In this document: positions 44,623 to 56,134 of the stretch, piece after piece | Numbering within the stretch: the first letter of the stretch is position 1 | Layout of the letters: each line of letters starts with the position of its first letter | Origin: Betaproteobacteria bacterium | GTDB taxonomy: Bacteria; Pseudomonadota; Gammaproteobacteria; Burkholderiales; JACQAP01 | Reading direction: 5' to 3' | NCBI GenBank assembly: GCA_016194905.1 | Contig: JACQAP010000008.1 | Span: 350,104-414,103 of the forward strand | Length of the DNA stretch: 64,000 bases | Program-made: the position numbers and the translations under genes | Notes under the pieces: generated by a model | What the model was told of the DNA's origin: nothing | Databases searched by the model: none | The model's input: the letters and a program-made list of their open reading frames with translations, nothing else

Positions 44623-46429
44623 ATGCGGCTGCCGATCTTCGCGTTTGCCGGCCCGAAGCACTATGTGCTTACGGCCGCCGCCATTGCGGCGATCGTCCTG
44701 TTGCCGATCGTGCTGAACGATCCGTTTTTCATCCTGGTCCTGCAGTCCCTCGGGTTTCTCTTCATCGTGGCGCTCGGGCTCGACATCCTGGTTGGCTGGA
44801 CCGGCCAGATATCGCTCGGGCATGCCGGCCTTTACGCGGTGGGTGCCTACACGACCGCGCTGCTTGCCACAAAGCTCGCTGTGCCGTTCTGGATCAGCGC
44901 GCCGCTCGGCGTCGCGCTTGCAGGGATCTTCGGCGCGCTGCTGGCGCTGCCGTCGCTGCGCGCCAAGGGCCCGTACCTCGCGGTCGTGACGATCGCCTTC
45001 GGCTTCATGGCCGAGGTGACGGCGAACCGCTGGAGCCTGACCGGCGGTCCGATGGGAATCATGTCCATCCCCGCGCCCACGCTGCCCAACGGCAGGGAGA
45101 TGACCGCGACCGAATACTTCTGGCTGCTCGGCGCCGTGGCGCTCGTCTGCCAGTTGTTGGCCATGAACCTGCTCCGTTCGCGGATCGGGCGCACGCTGCG
45201 CGCCGTGCAGGGCAGCGAAGTTGCCGCCGAATCCGTCGGCATCAGCGTGTACCGGTACAAGGTCATGGCCTTCGTACTGAGTTCGGTCTGCGCGGGCATC
45301 GGCGGCGTTTTCTTCGCCCACCAGAACGGCTTCATCAACAGCGATTCCTTCGTGTTCGCCTTTTCCGTCTCGCTGCTGGCCTCGGTGCTGATGGGCGGCA
45401 GCGGCACCGCATTCGGCCCGCTCGTGGGAAGCCTCATCCTCAATCTCGTCCCGACTGTCTTCGCGACGCTGCGGGAATATCAGCTCTACGTGTACGGCAC
45501 GATCATCCTGGTGACCATCGTGTTCCTGCCGAAAGGCATTGTCGGCAGCCTGCGGCAATTGGCCTTTCTGAAGCGCTTCGCGGCGGCGCCCGAGCAGATC
45601 GTCCCGGATCGCACCCCACTCGACATTGCGCGGCCGCGAACGCGGGAAGCGCCGCTGCTGGCGGTAAGAGGATTGACCAAAAGCTTCGGTGGTATTCGCG
45701 CCTTGAACGAAGTCGATCTCCTGATCATGCCGGGCACGGTGCACGGCCTGATCGGTCCCAACGGCTCGGGAAAGAGCACGCTGGTCAACGTGGTCACCGG
45801 GCTGTATCGGCCCAGCGCCGGACGCATCGAGTTCGATGGCGCGGCGATCGAAAGGCTCGCCCCGCATCGCATGGCGCGAATCGGCATGACCCGCACCTTC
45901 CAGACCATTCGGTTGTTTACCGAATTGACCGTTCTGGAAAACGTCATGGTCGGATTTCATCTGCAGCTCAAGGCCGGCTTCTGGGCCCATCTGCTGCAAA
46001 CGCGCGGCGCCATCGAGGAGGAAGACGCTTGCCGGCGCAAGGCGGCGGGACTCCTGGAATTCGTTGGCCTGTCGGATCGGGCACATGACCAGGCGAGCAA
46101 GCTTTCCTATGGGCAGCAGCGCCTGCTGGAGATCGCGCGCGCCCTCGCGGTGCGGCCGCTGCTGCTGATGCTCGACGAGCCGGCCGCGGGCGTCAACCCG
46201 ACCGAGCTGCAGCAGCTCGCGCGACTTATCGGCAGGATCAAGGATGCCGGCGTCACGCTGCTCGTCATCGAGCATCACATGGAGCTGATCATGGGGGTGT
46301 CCGACGTGATCTCGGTGCTCGACTTCGGAGAGAAGATAGCGGAAGGCAGCGGGGTGCAGATGCAACGCGACCCGAAGGTCATCGAAGCCTATCTGGGCAC
46401 GACCGTCGGGACCGATGCGGTGGCGGCCG

Positions 46430-46437
<8 letters not shown>
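44623..46437 (+). CDS. Fused HAAT-type permease (LivM-like) and ATP-binding protein (LivG-like), cluster 2
   Basis: 604 residues joining two subunits that cluster 1 encodes separately. Residues 1 to about 320 are the LivM-like permease (LGLDILVGWTGQISLGHAGL, LRAVQGSEVAAESVGISVYR). After a linker (about 320-345) the LivG-like ATPase follows: Walker A GPNGSGKSTLVNVVTG, ARIGMTRTFQTIRLFTELTV, signature LSYGQQRLLEIARAL, and Walker B LLMLDEPAAGVNP. The reading frame is continuous, with no internal start needed. Such fusions are known in this transporter family. Confidence 0.93.
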
Positions 46438-47140
<703 letters not shown>

Positions 47141-47167
47141 TTTTCTCCATTACGGGGGAGGCGGCAG

Positions 47168-48019
47168 ATGAGCGGACGCTTGCAAGGAAAAACGGCCCTC
47201 GTGACGGGGGCGGCGGGCGGCTTCGGGATCGTGCTGGTGCGGGCGCTCCTCGCCCAAGGCGCAAATGTGATGGCGCTCGACGTCAATCGCGGCGGGCTCC
47301 GTGCGCTGCAGGACAGCCTGCCCGACGAAGCCAGGAGACGCTTCGCGGTGCAGGTTGCGGACATCGCCGATTACGCGGCCTGCGAGGATGCCGTGGCCAA
47401 CACCCTCGACAAGCTTGCCGGCCTGCACATTCTGATCAATAACGGCGCGTTGGGCATGAGCATCATCCGCCCGGATCACATGGTCAGACTCGTTGATATT
47501 CGCGAGATCGCGCCCGAGATGTGGCAGCGTTTCGTGGCCGTGAATTTCTCGGGCGCGTGGAACATGACGCGGGCGGCGATCGGGCACCTGCTGGACCAGC
47601 GCTGGGGCCGGATCATCAACGTCACCACCAGCTTCTTCACGATGCTGCGTGGCGGATTCCAGCCCTATGGTCCTTGCAAGGCCGGCGTCGAGGCAATGAG
47701 CGCCGCGCACGCCAAGGAATTCGAAGGCAGTGGCGTAACGGTCAACGTGGTGGTTCCCGGCGGGCCGGCCGACACGCCCATGGTGCCGGCGGAATCGGGA
47801 TTCGAGCGCGAGAACCTGATCCCGCCCGCGGTCATGGCGCCGCCGATCGTATGGCTGTGTTCCGATACCGCGAATCGAATCAACGGCAATCGCTACGTCG
47901 CAGCGCAGTGGAATGCGAACATCGATCCCGAGAAAGCGGAGCGTCAATGCCGTGCGCCGATTGCCTGGGAGGAACTGGCACAAAGCCCGGTATGGCCCGA
48001 CGGCAAGCCCCCGGCGTAA
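47168..48019 (+). CDS. Short-chain dehydrogenase/reductase (SDR)
   Basis: 283 residues behind GGGGGAGGCGGC. The NAD(P) site is TGAAGGFGIVLVRALLAQGA, with an NNGAL structural motif. Only part of the classical catalytic set is clear: a serine in VTTSFFTML and YGPCKAG with Tyr and Lys in YxxxK spacing. It is encoded 27 bases after the importer and ends 48 bases before the convergent regulator. It may oxidise or reduce a side chain of the imported compound. Confidence 0.87.
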   Translation: MSGRLQGKTALVTGAAGGFGIVLVRALLAQGANVMALDVNRGGLRALQDSLPDEARRRFAVQVADIADYAACEDAVANTLDKLAGLHILINNGALGMSIIRPDHMVRLVDIREIAPEMWQRFVAVNFSGAWNMTRAAIGHLLDQRWGRIINVTTSFFTMLRGGFQPYGPCKAGVEAMSAAHAKEFEGSGVTVNVVVPGGPADTPMVPAESGFERENLIPPAVMAPPIVWLCSDTANRINGNRYVAAQWNANIDPEKAERQCRAPIAWEELAQSPVWPDGKPPA

Positions 48020-48067
48020 CGAGCGCGGCCGAAAGAATGGCGATCTGATTCTTTAAATCAACTCGCC

Positions 48068-48637
48068 CTAAGACACTTCCTGATTGACGCGCTCCACCAA
48101 ACGAACCAGACGTGATGGACCCTGCCGGCGACCGATCTGGCTTAGCGGCAATTGCGTAGTCGATTTGATGCGATCGAGAACGATATTGGAACGAACATGG
48201 GCCACGCCGCGCAGCCGGATCAACTTCTTCAGTACCGACTCCGAGAATTCAGTAAGGCTGGGCGCGACGATGTGCAATATATAGTCGGACTCTCCCGTTA
48301 CCGCGTAACAGTCGAGTACCTCGGGAAAGGCGGCGACATCACGCTCGAACCCCAGACCTTCCTCACCGCCGTGCCGCGCGAGAGTGACATAGGTAAAGGC
48401 GCGCACGTGAAGTCCGACGAGGGTGGGATCGAGCAGGACGACATGCTGTTGGATAAATCCCGCTGATTCGAGTCGCTGGACGCGCCGGCTGACCTGCGAC
48501 GCGGACAGGTGCACCTGGACACCCAGCTCCTGGTTTGTCGCTTGGGCGTTTTTCTGCAAGGCGTCCAGCAACCGGACATCGAAGCGGTCCAGCAACAAAT
48601 CGTCGTTCGAATCGGAATCCATGCGTTTATTGTGCAC
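48068..48637 (-). CDS. Lrp/AsnC-family transcriptional regulator
   Basis: 189 residues (ATG 48637, or ATG 48622 in MDSDSNDD). The N-terminal helix-turn-helix is LLDALQKNAQATNQELGVQVHLSASQVSRRVQRLE, followed by an RAM/ligand-binding domain with GFERDVAAFPEVLDCYAVTGESDY. It is divergent from hppD, with fewer than 100 bases between, and is a likely controller of the hppD-hmgA-fahA genes, sensing an amino or keto acid such as tyrosine or a product. It converges on the SDR gene. Confidence 0.9.
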   Translation of the reverse strand: MHNKRMDSDSNDDLLLDRFDVRLLDALQKNAQATNQELGVQVHLSASQVSRRVQRLESAGFIQQHVVLLDPTLVGLHVRAFTYVTLARHGGEEGLGFERDVAAFPEVLDCYAVTGESDYILHIVAPSLTEFSESVLKKLIRLRGVAHVRSNIVLDRIKSTTQLPLSQIGRRQGPSRLVRLVERVNQEVS

Positions 48638-48731
48638 TACAACTGCTTTTGGGGCTATGGAACGAACACAAATTGCCCATTGATACGTTCATAATTTGCA
48701 TCCGGCAATAGCCTCCAGGCAGGAGCATCCA
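48638..48731. promoter_or_regulatory. Divergent control region between Lrp-type regulator and hppD
   Basis: This A+T-rich gap of 94 bases contains ACACAAATTGCCCATTGATA and CGTTCATAATTTGCATCC, the only A+T-rich tract nearby. It must hold both promoters and probably the regulator's binding sites. No exact operator can be named. Confidence 0.5.
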
Positions 48732-49835
48732 GTGCAGATCAAGACTCCCTCCGCATGGGAAAACCCCATGGGCACCGACGGTTTCGAGTTCATCGAATAT
48801 GCCGCGCCCGATCCGGCCGCCATGGCCGCGGTGTTCGAACGCATGGGTTTCAAGCCCATCGCCAGGCACCGCCACAAAAACGTCACGCTCTATCGCCAGG
48901 GCGAAATAAATTTCATACTGAATGCCGAGCCCGATTCGTTCGCGCAGCGTTTCGCGCGCCTTCATGGACCCAGCGTGTGCGCGATCGCCTTCCGGGTGCA
49001 GGATGCCAGGGCAGCGTATCAGCGCGCGGTGTCGCTTGGTGCCTGGGGTTACGCCGGCCAGGCAGGCCCGGGCGAGCTGAATATTCCAGCCATCAAGGGC
49101 ATCGGCGACTCGCTGATCTACCTGGTGGACCGCTGGCGCGGAAAGGACGGCGCAAAAGATGGGGACATCGCAAACATCGGCTTCTTCGATGTCGACTTCG
49201 TGCCGCTGCCCGGAGCTGAGTTGAACCCCTTTGGCAACGGCCTGCAGTATATCGACCACCTCACGCACAATGTGCATCGCGGCCGCATGGCCGAGTGGGT
49301 GGAGTTCTACGAACGCCTTTTCAACTTCAGGGAGATCCGCTATTTCGACATCGAGGGCCAGGTGACCGGCGTCAAAAGCAAGGCGCTGACGAGTCCGTGC
49401 GGCAAGATTCGCATCCCGATCAACGAAGAGGGCAATCAAACGGCGGGACAGATCACGGAGTATCTGGAGCGATACCGGGGCGAGGGCATCCAGCACATCG
49501 CCATGGGGTCGGGCGATCTTCTCAATACAGTGGATGCGTTGCGTGCCAGCGGTGTGCAGTTGCTCGATACGATCGACACGTACTACGAGCTTCTCGACAA
49601 GCGCATCCCGGGTCATGGCGAGGACGTCGCGGCGCTGAAGGCGCGCAAGATCCTGCTGGACGGGAAGCCCGGCGAACTGCTGCTGCAGATCTTCAGCGAG
49701 AATCAGCTCGGTCCGATTTTCTTCGAGTTCATCCAGCGCAAGGGCGACCAGGGATTCGGCGAAGGCAACTTCAAGGCCTTGTTCGAGAGCATGGAGCTCG
49801 ATCAGATGCGTCGCGGCGTGCTGAAGACGGAGTAA
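48732..49835 (+). CDS. hppD: 4-hydroxyphenylpyruvate dioxygenase
   Basis: 367 residues from GTG 48732, seven bases after AGGAG. A TTG at 48696 would extend it into the control region. Iron ligands are the histidine in [14 protein letters not shown], the histidine in [10 protein letters not shown] and the glutamate in [12 protein letters not shown]. The enzyme converts 4-hydroxyphenylpyruvate to homogentisate. First gene of hppD-hmgA-fahA. Confidence 0.96.
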   Translation: MQIKTPSAWENPMGTDGFEFIEYAAPDPAAMAAVFERMGFKPIARHRHKNVTLYRQGEINFILNAEPDSFAQRFARLHGPSVCAIAFRVQDARAAYQRAVSLGAWGYAGQAGPGELNIPAIKGIGDSLIYLVDRWRGKDGAKDGDIANIGFFDVDFVPLPGAELNPFGNGLQYIDHLTHNVHRGRMAEWVEFYERLFNFREIRYFDIEGQVTGVKSKALTSPCGKIRIPINEEGNQTAGQITEYLERYRGEGIQHIAMGSGDLLNTVDALRASGVQLLDTIDTYYELLDKRIPGHGEDVAALKARKILLDGKPGELLLQIFSENQLGPIFFEFIQRKGDQGFGEGNFKALFESMELDQMRRGVLKTE

Positions 49836-49839
49836 CTCA

Positions 49840-51135
49840 ATGGACGCCGCGTATCTTTCGGGCTTCGGCAACGAGTTCGCCACCGAGGCGCTGCCGGATG
49901 CACTGCCGGTGGGCCGCAATTCGCCTCAGCGCTGTCCGTATGGGTTGTACGCCGAGCAACTGTCGGGCAGCGCCTTTACCGCATTGCGCGGCGACAATCG
50001 CCGTTCGTGGCTCTATCGTATTCGCCCGTCGGCGATGCACAAGCCGTTCGAGCGCATCGATGCCGGTTCGATTACCAGCGACTTCAGTGCGCTGCCCACC
50101 TCGCCCAACCAGTTGCGCTGGAACCCGATGCCGATGCCTTCCACGGCGACGGACTTCGTCGAGGGAATGGTTACGATGGCGGGCACCGGCGATCCGCATG
50201 CGCAAAGCGGCGCGGGCGTGCACCTGTATGCAGCCAACCGGTCGATGACCCGCCGGGCGTTCTACAACGCCGACGGCGAGCTGCTGATCGTGCCGCAGCA
50301 GGGCAGGCTTCGCTTCGTCACCGAGCTTGGCGTAATTGAAGCCGAGCCGCAGGAGATCGTCGTGATCCCGCGCGGCGTGCGCTTTCGCGTCGAGTTGACC
50401 GACGGCGAGGCACGCGGCTACATCTGCGAGAACTTCGGCGCCAATTTCCGCCTGCCCGACCGCGGTCCGCTGGGTTCGAACGGCCTGGCCAACCCGCGCG
50501 ACTTCCTGACGCCGGTCGCGTCCTATGAAGACATCGATGGTCCATACGAACTGGTCGCAAAATTCATGGGCAACTTGTGGTCCGCGCAGATGGATCACTC
50601 GCCGATCGACGTCGTCGCCTGGCACGGCAACTACGCGCCCTACAAATATGACCTGCGGCGGTTCAACGCCATCGGATCGATCAGCTATGACCATCCGGAT
50701 CCGTCTATCTTCCTCGTGCTGCATTCGCCCTCGGACACGCCGGGCGTCAGCACAATCGACTTCGTGATTTTTCCGCCCCGTATTCTCGCGATGCAGGACA
50801 CGTTCCGCCCACCTTGGTTTCACCGCAACATCGCCAGTGAGTTCATGGGGCTGATCCATGGAACCTACGACGCCAAGGCCGAAGGCTTTTTGCCGGGCGG
50901 AGCGAGTCTGCACAACAGCATGAGCGGGCATGGGCCGGACGCCGACACGTTCGAAAAGGCGAGCCGCGCCGATCTCTCGAAGCCGGATGTCATCCGCGAC
51001 ACGATGGCCTTCATGTTCGAGACGCGATGTGCGCTGCGCCCGACGCGCTACGCGCTCGAATCGGGCCAATTGCAGAGCGACTACTTCCGCTGCTGGCAGG
51101 GCCTGAAGCGCCATTTCGATCCGGGCCGGCGATGA
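49840..51135 (+). CDS. hmgA: Homogentisate 1,2-dioxygenase
   Basis: 431 residues. It starts [20 protein letters not shown] in the family manner. The iron-site region is [20 protein letters not shown], followed by the conserved [23 protein letters not shown]-type segment [17 protein letters not shown] and [15 protein letters not shown]. It opens homogentisate to maleylacetoacetate. Its stop overlaps the fahA start (ATGA). Confidence 0.97.
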   Translation: MDAAYLSGFGNEFATEALPDALPVGRNSPQRCPYGLYAEQLSGSAFTALRGDNRRSWLYRIRPSAMHKPFERIDAGSITSDFSALPTSPNQLRWNPMPMPSTATDFVEGMVTMAGTGDPHAQSGAGVHLYAANRSMTRRAFYNADGELLIVPQQGRLRFVTELGVIEAEPQEIVVIPRGVRFRVELTDGEARGYICENFGANFRLPDRGPLGSNGLANPRDFLTPVASYEDIDGPYELVAKFMGNLWSAQMDHSPIDVVAWHGNYAPYKYDLRRFNAIGSISYDHPDPSIFLVLHSPSDTPGVSTIDFVIFPPRILAMQDTFRPPWFHRNIASEFMGLIHGTYDAKAEGFLPGGASLHNSMSGHGPDADTFEKASRADLSKPDVIRDTMAFMFETRCALRPTRYALESGQLQSDYFRCWQGLKRHFDPGRR

Positions 51136-52409
51136 GTGCGTCGCTCAATCACACGCATGACCCGGCGGTGACGAGTTGGGTCGCATCGGCCAACGATCCC
51201 GCCGCCGATTTCCCGATTCAGAACCTGCCATTCGGCAGGTTTCGCTGCAATGGCGAGAGCGATTGGCGCATCGGCGTCGCGATCGGCGATCAGGTGCTCG
51301 ACCTGCAGCGCGCCGGAATCGTCCAGAGCAACGACATGAACCAGTTCATGGCGCTCGGCCGTGCGGCTTGTCGGGCGGCGCGATTTGCGCTGTTCGATGG
51401 ATTGCGCATCGGAGCCGCGCAACGCGGCACCTGGCAGTCCCATCTACTGCCGCAATCGGCGGCGGAAATGGGGCTACCCTGCCACATCGGCGACTACACG
51501 GATTTCTACACCAGCCTGCACCACGCCATGACGGTGGGCAGGCAATTCCGCCCTGATAATCCGCTGCTGCCCAACTATAAATGGGTGCCGATCGGCTATC
51601 ACGGCCGCGCATCGTCGATCGGCGTCAGCGGACAGGCGTTTCAACGTCCGATCGGCCAGACCAGGACTGCGGAGGCGGAAAAACCGGATTTCGGTCCGTC
51701 CCGCCGGCTGGATTTCGAATTGGAGTTGGGCACGTTTATCGCCGTGCCGAATCAGCTCGGGCAAACGGTGCCCATCACCGAGGCGGAGGAGCGCGTGTTT
51801 GGCCTCGCGCTATTCAACGACTGGAGTGCCCGCGATATCCAGGCCTGGGAGTACCAGCCGCTGGGGCCTTTTCTTGCCAAGAACTTTGCGAGCACCCTGT
51901 CGCCATGGATCATCACGATGGACGCATTGCGGCCGTTCCGCAGCCCGTTCACGCGGCCCCAAGGCGATCCGGACCCGTTGCCTTATCTCGATTCTCCCGC
52001 GAACCGCGCCGCCGGCGCCATCGACATCCGGCTGGAAGCCTGGCTGCAGACAGAGAAGATGCGAAAAAAAGGACAGGCGGGCGAACGGCTGATGCAATCC
52101 AACTTCAATGATGCGTACTGGACTGTCGCGCAACTGGTGGCGCACCACACCGTGAACGGCTGCAATCTTCAAAGCGGCGACTTGCTTGGCTCCGGCACGA
52201 TGTCCGGGCCGCAGCCCGGGCAGGGTGGCTCCATGCTCGAACTCAATGAGGGCGGGAAGCGACCGTTGCGACTCGCAAACGGCGAGACTCGAACCTGGCT
52301 CGAAGACGGCGACTCGGTGACCCTGCGCGGCTTCTGCCAGCGCGATGGATTCCGGCGCATCGGCTTCGGCGAGTGCACGGGCACGGTACTGCGTTCGCGC
52401 GTCGTATAA
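51132..52409 (+). CDS. fahA: Fumarylacetoacetase
   Basis: 425 residues, overlapping hmgA by ATGA. The catalytic and metal segments are visible: [51 protein letters not shown] and [20 protein letters not shown]. It splits fumarylacetoacetate to fumarate and acetoacetate. No maleylacetoacetate isomerase gene lies in the window, so that step is encoded elsewhere. Confidence 0.97.
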   Translation: MSASLNHTHDPAVTSWVASANDPAADFPIQNLPFGRFRCNGESDWRIGVAIGDQVLDLQRAGIVQSNDMNQFMALGRAACRAARFALFDGLRIGAAQRGTWQSHLLPQSAAEMGLPCHIGDYTDFYTSLHHAMTVGRQFRPDNPLLPNYKWVPIGYHGRASSIGVSGQAFQRPIGQTRTAEAEKPDFGPSRRLDFELELGTFIAVPNQLGQTVPITEAEERVFGLALFNDWSARDIQAWEYQPLGPFLAKNFASTLSPWIITMDALRPFRSPFTRPQGDPDPLPYLDSPANRAAGAIDIRLEAWLQTEKMRKKGQAGERLMQSNFNDAYWTVAQLVAHHTVNGCNLQSGDLLGSGTMSGPQPGQGGSMLELNEGGKRPLRLANGETRTWLEDGDSVTLRGFCQRDGFRRIGFGECTGTVLRSRVV

Positions 52410-52418
52410 AGAATCTTC

Positions 52419-52442
52419 ACCCAACACAGCAGCTTCAGCGCC
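52419..52442. repeat. 24-bp dispersed motif, second copy
   Basis: ACCCAACACAGCAGCTTCAG followed by CGCC differs at two positions from the 24 bases at 37403-37426. The ACCCAACGC word also begins the hairpin at 54106. It is the only trace of the repeat families inside cluster 2. Confidence 0.7.
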
Positions 52443-52511
52443 TGTACCACGCGACCGCAGATTGTTTCTCGAGCGTCGTGAACCAGCCAGGCATCCCGGG
52501 TACTAAATGAA

Positions 52512-54104
52512 ATGACCCAGATCGGGAAACCCCCTTGCGACGACGCACTCATACAGCACGGAGATGCGGCGATGCCGTGTGCGCCATCGGTCAAACGCTG
52601 GGTGCTTGCCGCGACGATCATCGGTTCGAGCATGGCGTTCGTCGACGGCACCATTGTGAATGTCGCGCTGCCGTCCATCCAGCACGATCTGCGCGCCACT
52701 GCGTCTGAAGTGCAATGGGTGGTCGAATCGTACGCCTTGTTCCTGGCGTCGTTGTTGCTGGTGGGCGGCGCGCTCGGCGACCATTTCGGACGGCGCAGGA
52801 TCTTCATGATCGGAGTCGCGATCTTCGCTGCAGCCTCGGTCGGCTGCGCGCTGTCCCGCGATGTGCACATGCTGATTCTGGCACGAGGACTGCAGGGCAT
52901 CGGCGGGGCCTTGCTGGTGCCAGGCAGCCTGGCGCTAATCAGTGCGTCTTTCCCGGAACAGGAGCGCGGCCGGGCGATCGGCACCTGGTCCGGCTTCAGC
53001 GGCATCACAGCGGCAGTAGGTCCCATCGTCGGGGGACTCCTGGTGGATCATTATTCCTGGGAGTGGGCGTTTCTTATCAACATTCCGCTGGCCATTGTCG
53101 TGCTGGTTATCGGCTGGCGACATCTTCCCGAAAGCCGCAGCATCGCCGCCCGTGCGCTCGACGGCTGGGGTTCGTTGTTGGCCATCGTCGGTCTCGGCGG
53201 AATCGTCTATGCATTCATCGAAGCGCCTAACCGGCACTGGGGCTCCGCTGCCGTATTCACGGCGCTGCTGACCGGTTGCGCGGCAATGGCGCTATTCGCG
53301 TTGGTGGAGCGGCGCGTTCGCTCGCCCATGGTTCCGCTGGCCTTGTTTCGAATTCGCAACTTTGCCGGCGCCAATTTGCTGACGCTGTGGCTGTATGCGG
53401 CGTTGGGCGGTGGCCTTTTCTTCTTTCCGTTGAATCTGATCCAGGTCCAGGGGTATTCGGCTACTGCGGCGGGCGCGGCGCTGCTGCCGTTCATCCTCAT
53501 CATGTTCGTCCTCTCGCGTTGGGCTGGACGGTTGATCGATCGCGTCGGGTCCAAGCTGCCGCTCGTGGCGGGACCCGCGATTGCCGCCGGCGGTTTCGCG
53601 CTGTTCGCGTTGCCCGGAATCGGCAGCGACTATTGGCGGACTTTCTTCCCCGCCGTCATCGTATTGGGTCTCGGCATGGCGGTCACCGTGGCGCCGCTGA
53701 CCACGACGGTCATGAACGCAATCGGTGCAGATCGGGCAGGCATCGCGTCCGGCGTGAATAACGCCGTTTCCAGGACGGCGGCGCTACTGGCGATCGCCGT
53801 CTTCGGCATGGTCATGGCCTGGGTGTTCGAGTCCAGCCTGAACGGGAAGCTCCAATCGATGGATGATTCCCGCGAAGTCGTGCTGTTCCTCGAGGGCGAA
53901 CGGGACAAGCTTGCCGGGGTTGTCCTTCCGTCCAACGTCAGCGAAACGAGCGCGGCAACGATCAAGCTCGCGGTGGGCGAGTCCTTCGTGGCCGGCTTCC
54001 GCTGGATCATGCTGCTGAGCGCCGGCCTGTCGCTGATGAGCGCGCTGGGCGCGTGGATGCTGATCGACGGGAAAGGAAATCTCAACCCAACCCAGAGGAC
54101 CTAA
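52512..54104 (+). CDS. MFS drug-type exporter, DHA2 (14-helix) family
   Basis: 530 residues with about 14 membrane helices. DHA2 signatures are SSMAFVDGTIVNVALPSIQHDL (motif D1), the A-loop GGALGDHFGRRRIFMIG, and the antiporter motif C region GFSGITAAVGPIVGGLLVD. EmrB/QacA relatives export hydrophobic compounds against protons. No membrane-fusion partner is adjacent. It may start at 52512, or at the ATG of MPCAPSVKRW (52572). Confidence 0.9.
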   Translation: MTQIGKPPCDDALIQHGDAAMPCAPSVKRWVLAATIIGSSMAFVDGTIVNVALPSIQHDLRATASEVQWVVESYALFLASLLLVGGALGDHFGRRRIFMIGVAIFAAASVGCALSRDVHMLILARGLQGIGGALLVPGSLALISASFPEQERGRAIGTWSGFSGITAAVGPIVGGLLVDHYSWEWAFLINIPLAIVVLVIGWRHLPESRSIAARALDGWGSLLAIVGLGGIVYAFIEAPNRHWGSAAVFTALLTGCAAMALFALVERRVRSPMVPLALFRIRNFAGANLLTLWLYAALGGGLFFFPLNLIQVQGYSATAAGAALLPFILIMFVLSRWAGRLIDRVGSKLPLVAGPAIAAGGFALFALPGIGSDYWRTFFPAVIVLGLGMAVTVAPLTTTVMNAIGADRAGIASGVNNAVSRTAALLAIAVFGMVMAWVFESSLNGKLQSMDDSREVVLFLEGERDKLAGVVLPSNVSETSAATIKLAVGESFVAGFRWIMLLSAGLSLMSALGAWMLIDGKGNLNPTQRT

Positions 54105-54105
54105 T

Positions 54106-54143
54106 ACCTACACCCAACGCTGCTGCGTTGGGTGTAGGTTTTG
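54106..54143 (+). terminator. Hairpin directly behind the MFS gene
   Basis: ACCTACACCCAACGC, the loop TGCT and GCGTTGGGTGTAGGT form a perfect 15-bp stem two bases after the stop codon, followed by TTTG. The stem is built from the ACCCAACGC word shared with the dispersed repeats. The T-run is weak, so termination is likely but not certain. Confidence 0.65.
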
Positions 54144-54182
54144 TTGGGTGTAAGTATTGGTTAGTATTGCGGCCTTCCGGTT

Positions 54183-54216
54183 TCACCCTTCACCCCTTCA
54201 CTCATTCACCCTTCAC
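54183..54216. repeat. Short direct-repeat tract (TTCACCC words)
   Basis: TTCACCC or TTCACTC is reiterated about four times (CACCCTTCACCCCTTCACT, then CATTCACCCTTCAC) just upstream of the next ATG at 54225. It has no inverted partner. Confidence 0.55.
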
Positions 54217-54224
54217 GGTTTCGC

Positions 54225-54971
54225 ATGCCTTCCATCAAGATCAGCGAGGAAGCGGGGGTCCGCTACCTGCAATTCAACTCGCACTGGATACAGGGCGCAA
54301 TGCGGCTTGCGCGTCCGTGGTCGCTCGAACTCGACTACACGCGCGAAATGATGATGGCGCTGCTCATGCGCCCGGACCGGGGCTGGCCGCGCAGTGTGCT
54401 GCAGATCGGGCTCGGAGCGGCGTCGATCACCAAATTCCTCCACCGCAACCTTCCCAGGGTAAAACTCGAAGTGGTCGAGATCGACCCGGAGGTCGTCTTG
54501 AATGCATGGCAGTTCTTCAGACTGCCGGAAGAGTCCGCGCGTCTCCGGATCGAACTCGGCGACGGCTATAACTGCATGGCGACTTCGCGTCGGCGGTTCG
54601 ATCTCATCCTGATCGACGGATTCGATGCCAAGGGGCGCGCGGGCAAGCTCCACACCTCGCCGTTCTATCGTTTGTGCCGGGCGAGGCTCAACGACGGCGG
54701 AATGATGGTGACCAATCTCCTTAGCCGGGGAAAGCGTGCAAAGGCGAATGCCGATTCCATCCGCAAGGCATTCGATGGTCGCGTGTTGGTGCTGCCGCCG
54801 TGCGATGCCAACACGGTGGTACTTGCGGCGGTGGGGACCCCGATTCGCATGACCTTCCACAAGCTTCGTATTTCCGCGGGGAAACTGAAGGCGGATACCG
54901 GCCTCAACCTGCTTCCCACTGTTGCTGCTGTTATCAAGGCATGCGGCGGCAGCGAAGCGTTCGCGTTATAG
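54225..54971 (+). CDS. Spermidine-synthase-like methyltransferase-fold protein
   Basis: 248 residues of the polyamine aminopropyltransferase fold: VLQIGLGAASITKFLHRNLP (glycine loop), VVEIDPEVVLNAWQFF (acidic residue binding the nucleoside ribose), LGDGYNCM and FDLILIDGFDAKGRAGKLHT. Several SpeE catalytic residues, such as the GGGDG loop, are changed (QIGLGAA). It therefore belongs to the SpeE-like family without N-terminal gate domain, and its substrate is uncertain. It is monocistronic. Confidence 0.82.
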   Translation: MPSIKISEEAGVRYLQFNSHWIQGAMRLARPWSLELDYTREMMMALLMRPDRGWPRSVLQIGLGAASITKFLHRNLPRVKLEVVEIDPEVVLNAWQFFRLPEESARLRIELGDGYNCMATSRRRFDLILIDGFDAKGRAGKLHTSPFYRLCRARLNDGGMMVTNLLSRGKRAKANADSIRKAFDGRVLVLPPCDANTVVLAAVGTPIRMTFHKLRISAGKLKADTGLNLLPTVAAVIKACGGSEAFAL

Positions 54972-55241
54972 GCGTGCACTGGCTCCCCCTCATATCGTCC
55001 TGACAGAGCGGCTGCATGCTGGCGCGATCCCGCGTCAACCGGAAAGGCGTCGCTTCCAATCTCCAACGAATATAAAAGGAGACCTGGAGCGTGAAGTGGA
55101 TATATCTTCTGCATCTATCGTAATAGCAAAAGAAACCTTCCGACGGGATCGATCGATTCCACTATTCATCCAGAGGGGATATCCTTGGCATTGACTGCGG
55201 CGTCACGATTCTGTGAGCGCATCACCTAAAGTGGAATTGAT

Positions 55242-55670
55242 ATGGAAAACTTCACACCCGTCAGCGCTCTTGTCGGCGGCGTGCTGATCGGTGGCGCTGC
55301 GACGCTGCTGCTCTGGCTTAACGGCCGCATTGCCGGCATCAGCAACATTGTGCGCGGTCTCCTCGAATGGAAGCCCGGCGATGTTCTCTGGCGCCTGTTG
55401 TTCCTGGGCGGGCTGGTGACAGGCGCCGGCGTTTTCTACGCCCTGTTTGGTCACGCACCTGCGGCGCGCCCCGACTTTCCCGCCTGGCTGTTGGGAATCG
55501 GCGGCTTGCTGGTGGGATTCGGTACTTCGCTCGGCAGCGGCTGCACCAGCGGTCACGGCGTATGCGGACTGGGCAGGCTTTCGGTGCGCTCGCTGGTCGC
55601 GACGCTGATTTTTCTCGTGACCGGCATCGTTACGACTTACGCGGTCCGTCACGTGTTCGGAGTTTTCTGA
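55242..55670 (+). CDS. YeeE/YedE family protein, first half (PmpA type)
   Basis: 142 residues with four membrane helices. The signature LGSGCTSGHGVCGLGRLSVRS (about residues 99-119) contains the conserved cysteines of sulfur-transport-type DUF395 proteins. Together with the next gene it forms a split YeeE-like channel, which in relatives takes up thiosulfate or related sulfur species. Its stop overlaps the next start (TGATG). Confidence 0.9.
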   Translation: MENFTPVSALVGGVLIGGAATLLLWLNGRIAGISNIVRGLLEWKPGDVLWRLLFLGGLVTGAGVFYALFGHAPAARPDFPAWLLGIGGLLVGFGTSLGSGCTSGHGVCGLGRLSVRSLVATLIFLVTGIVTTYAVRHVFGVF

Positions 55671-56122
55671 TGGGCAAGCACATCAGCATCGTCGTCGCAG
55701 GGTTGATTTTCGGCCTCGGATTGGCTTTGTCCGGCATGACGCACGCGAGCAAGGTGCTGGGCTTTCTGGATGTCACCGGCGATTGGGATCCGAGCTTGTT
55801 GCTCGTGCTCGGCGGCGCGGTGGCCGTCACCGTCGTCGCGTTCCGCTTCATCCTGCGCAGGCCGGCACCGGTGCTCGAAGACAAGTTCAAGCTGCCGGTT
55901 GCCAGAGTCGTCGACGGGCCGCTGGTCGTCGGCGCCGCGATCTTCGGCATCGGCTGGGGCATCAGCGGCTACTGTCCAGGACCGGGGATCGCCTTGCTGG
56001 CGGCGCCCGGTTGGGAGACGTGGGTATTTATTTCCGCCGTGCTGGTGGGTGCGTTCCTGCACAAAGCGTCTACATCATCGCCCGGCGGCGTCGTGACGCG
56101 GCCCCGTACGACCGACGGCTAG
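55670..56122 (+). CDS. YeeE/YedE family protein, second half (PmpB type)
   Basis: 150 residues from ATG 55670, overlapping the previous stop by one base. Four membrane helices are visible. Conserved text: GLIFGLGLALSGMTHASKVLGFLD and GIGWGISGYCPGPGI with the second conserved cysteine. It pairs with the preceding gene, and translational coupling fits equal amounts of both halves. Confidence 0.9.
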   Translation: MGKHISIVVAGLIFGLGLALSGMTHASKVLGFLDVTGDWDPSLLLVLGGAVAVTVVAFRFILRRPAPVLEDKFKLPVARVVDGPLVVGAAIFGIGWGISGYCPGPGIALLAAPGWETWVFISAVLVGAFLHKASTSSPGGVVTRPRTTDG

Positions 56123-56134
56123 TTCTCTCTAAGG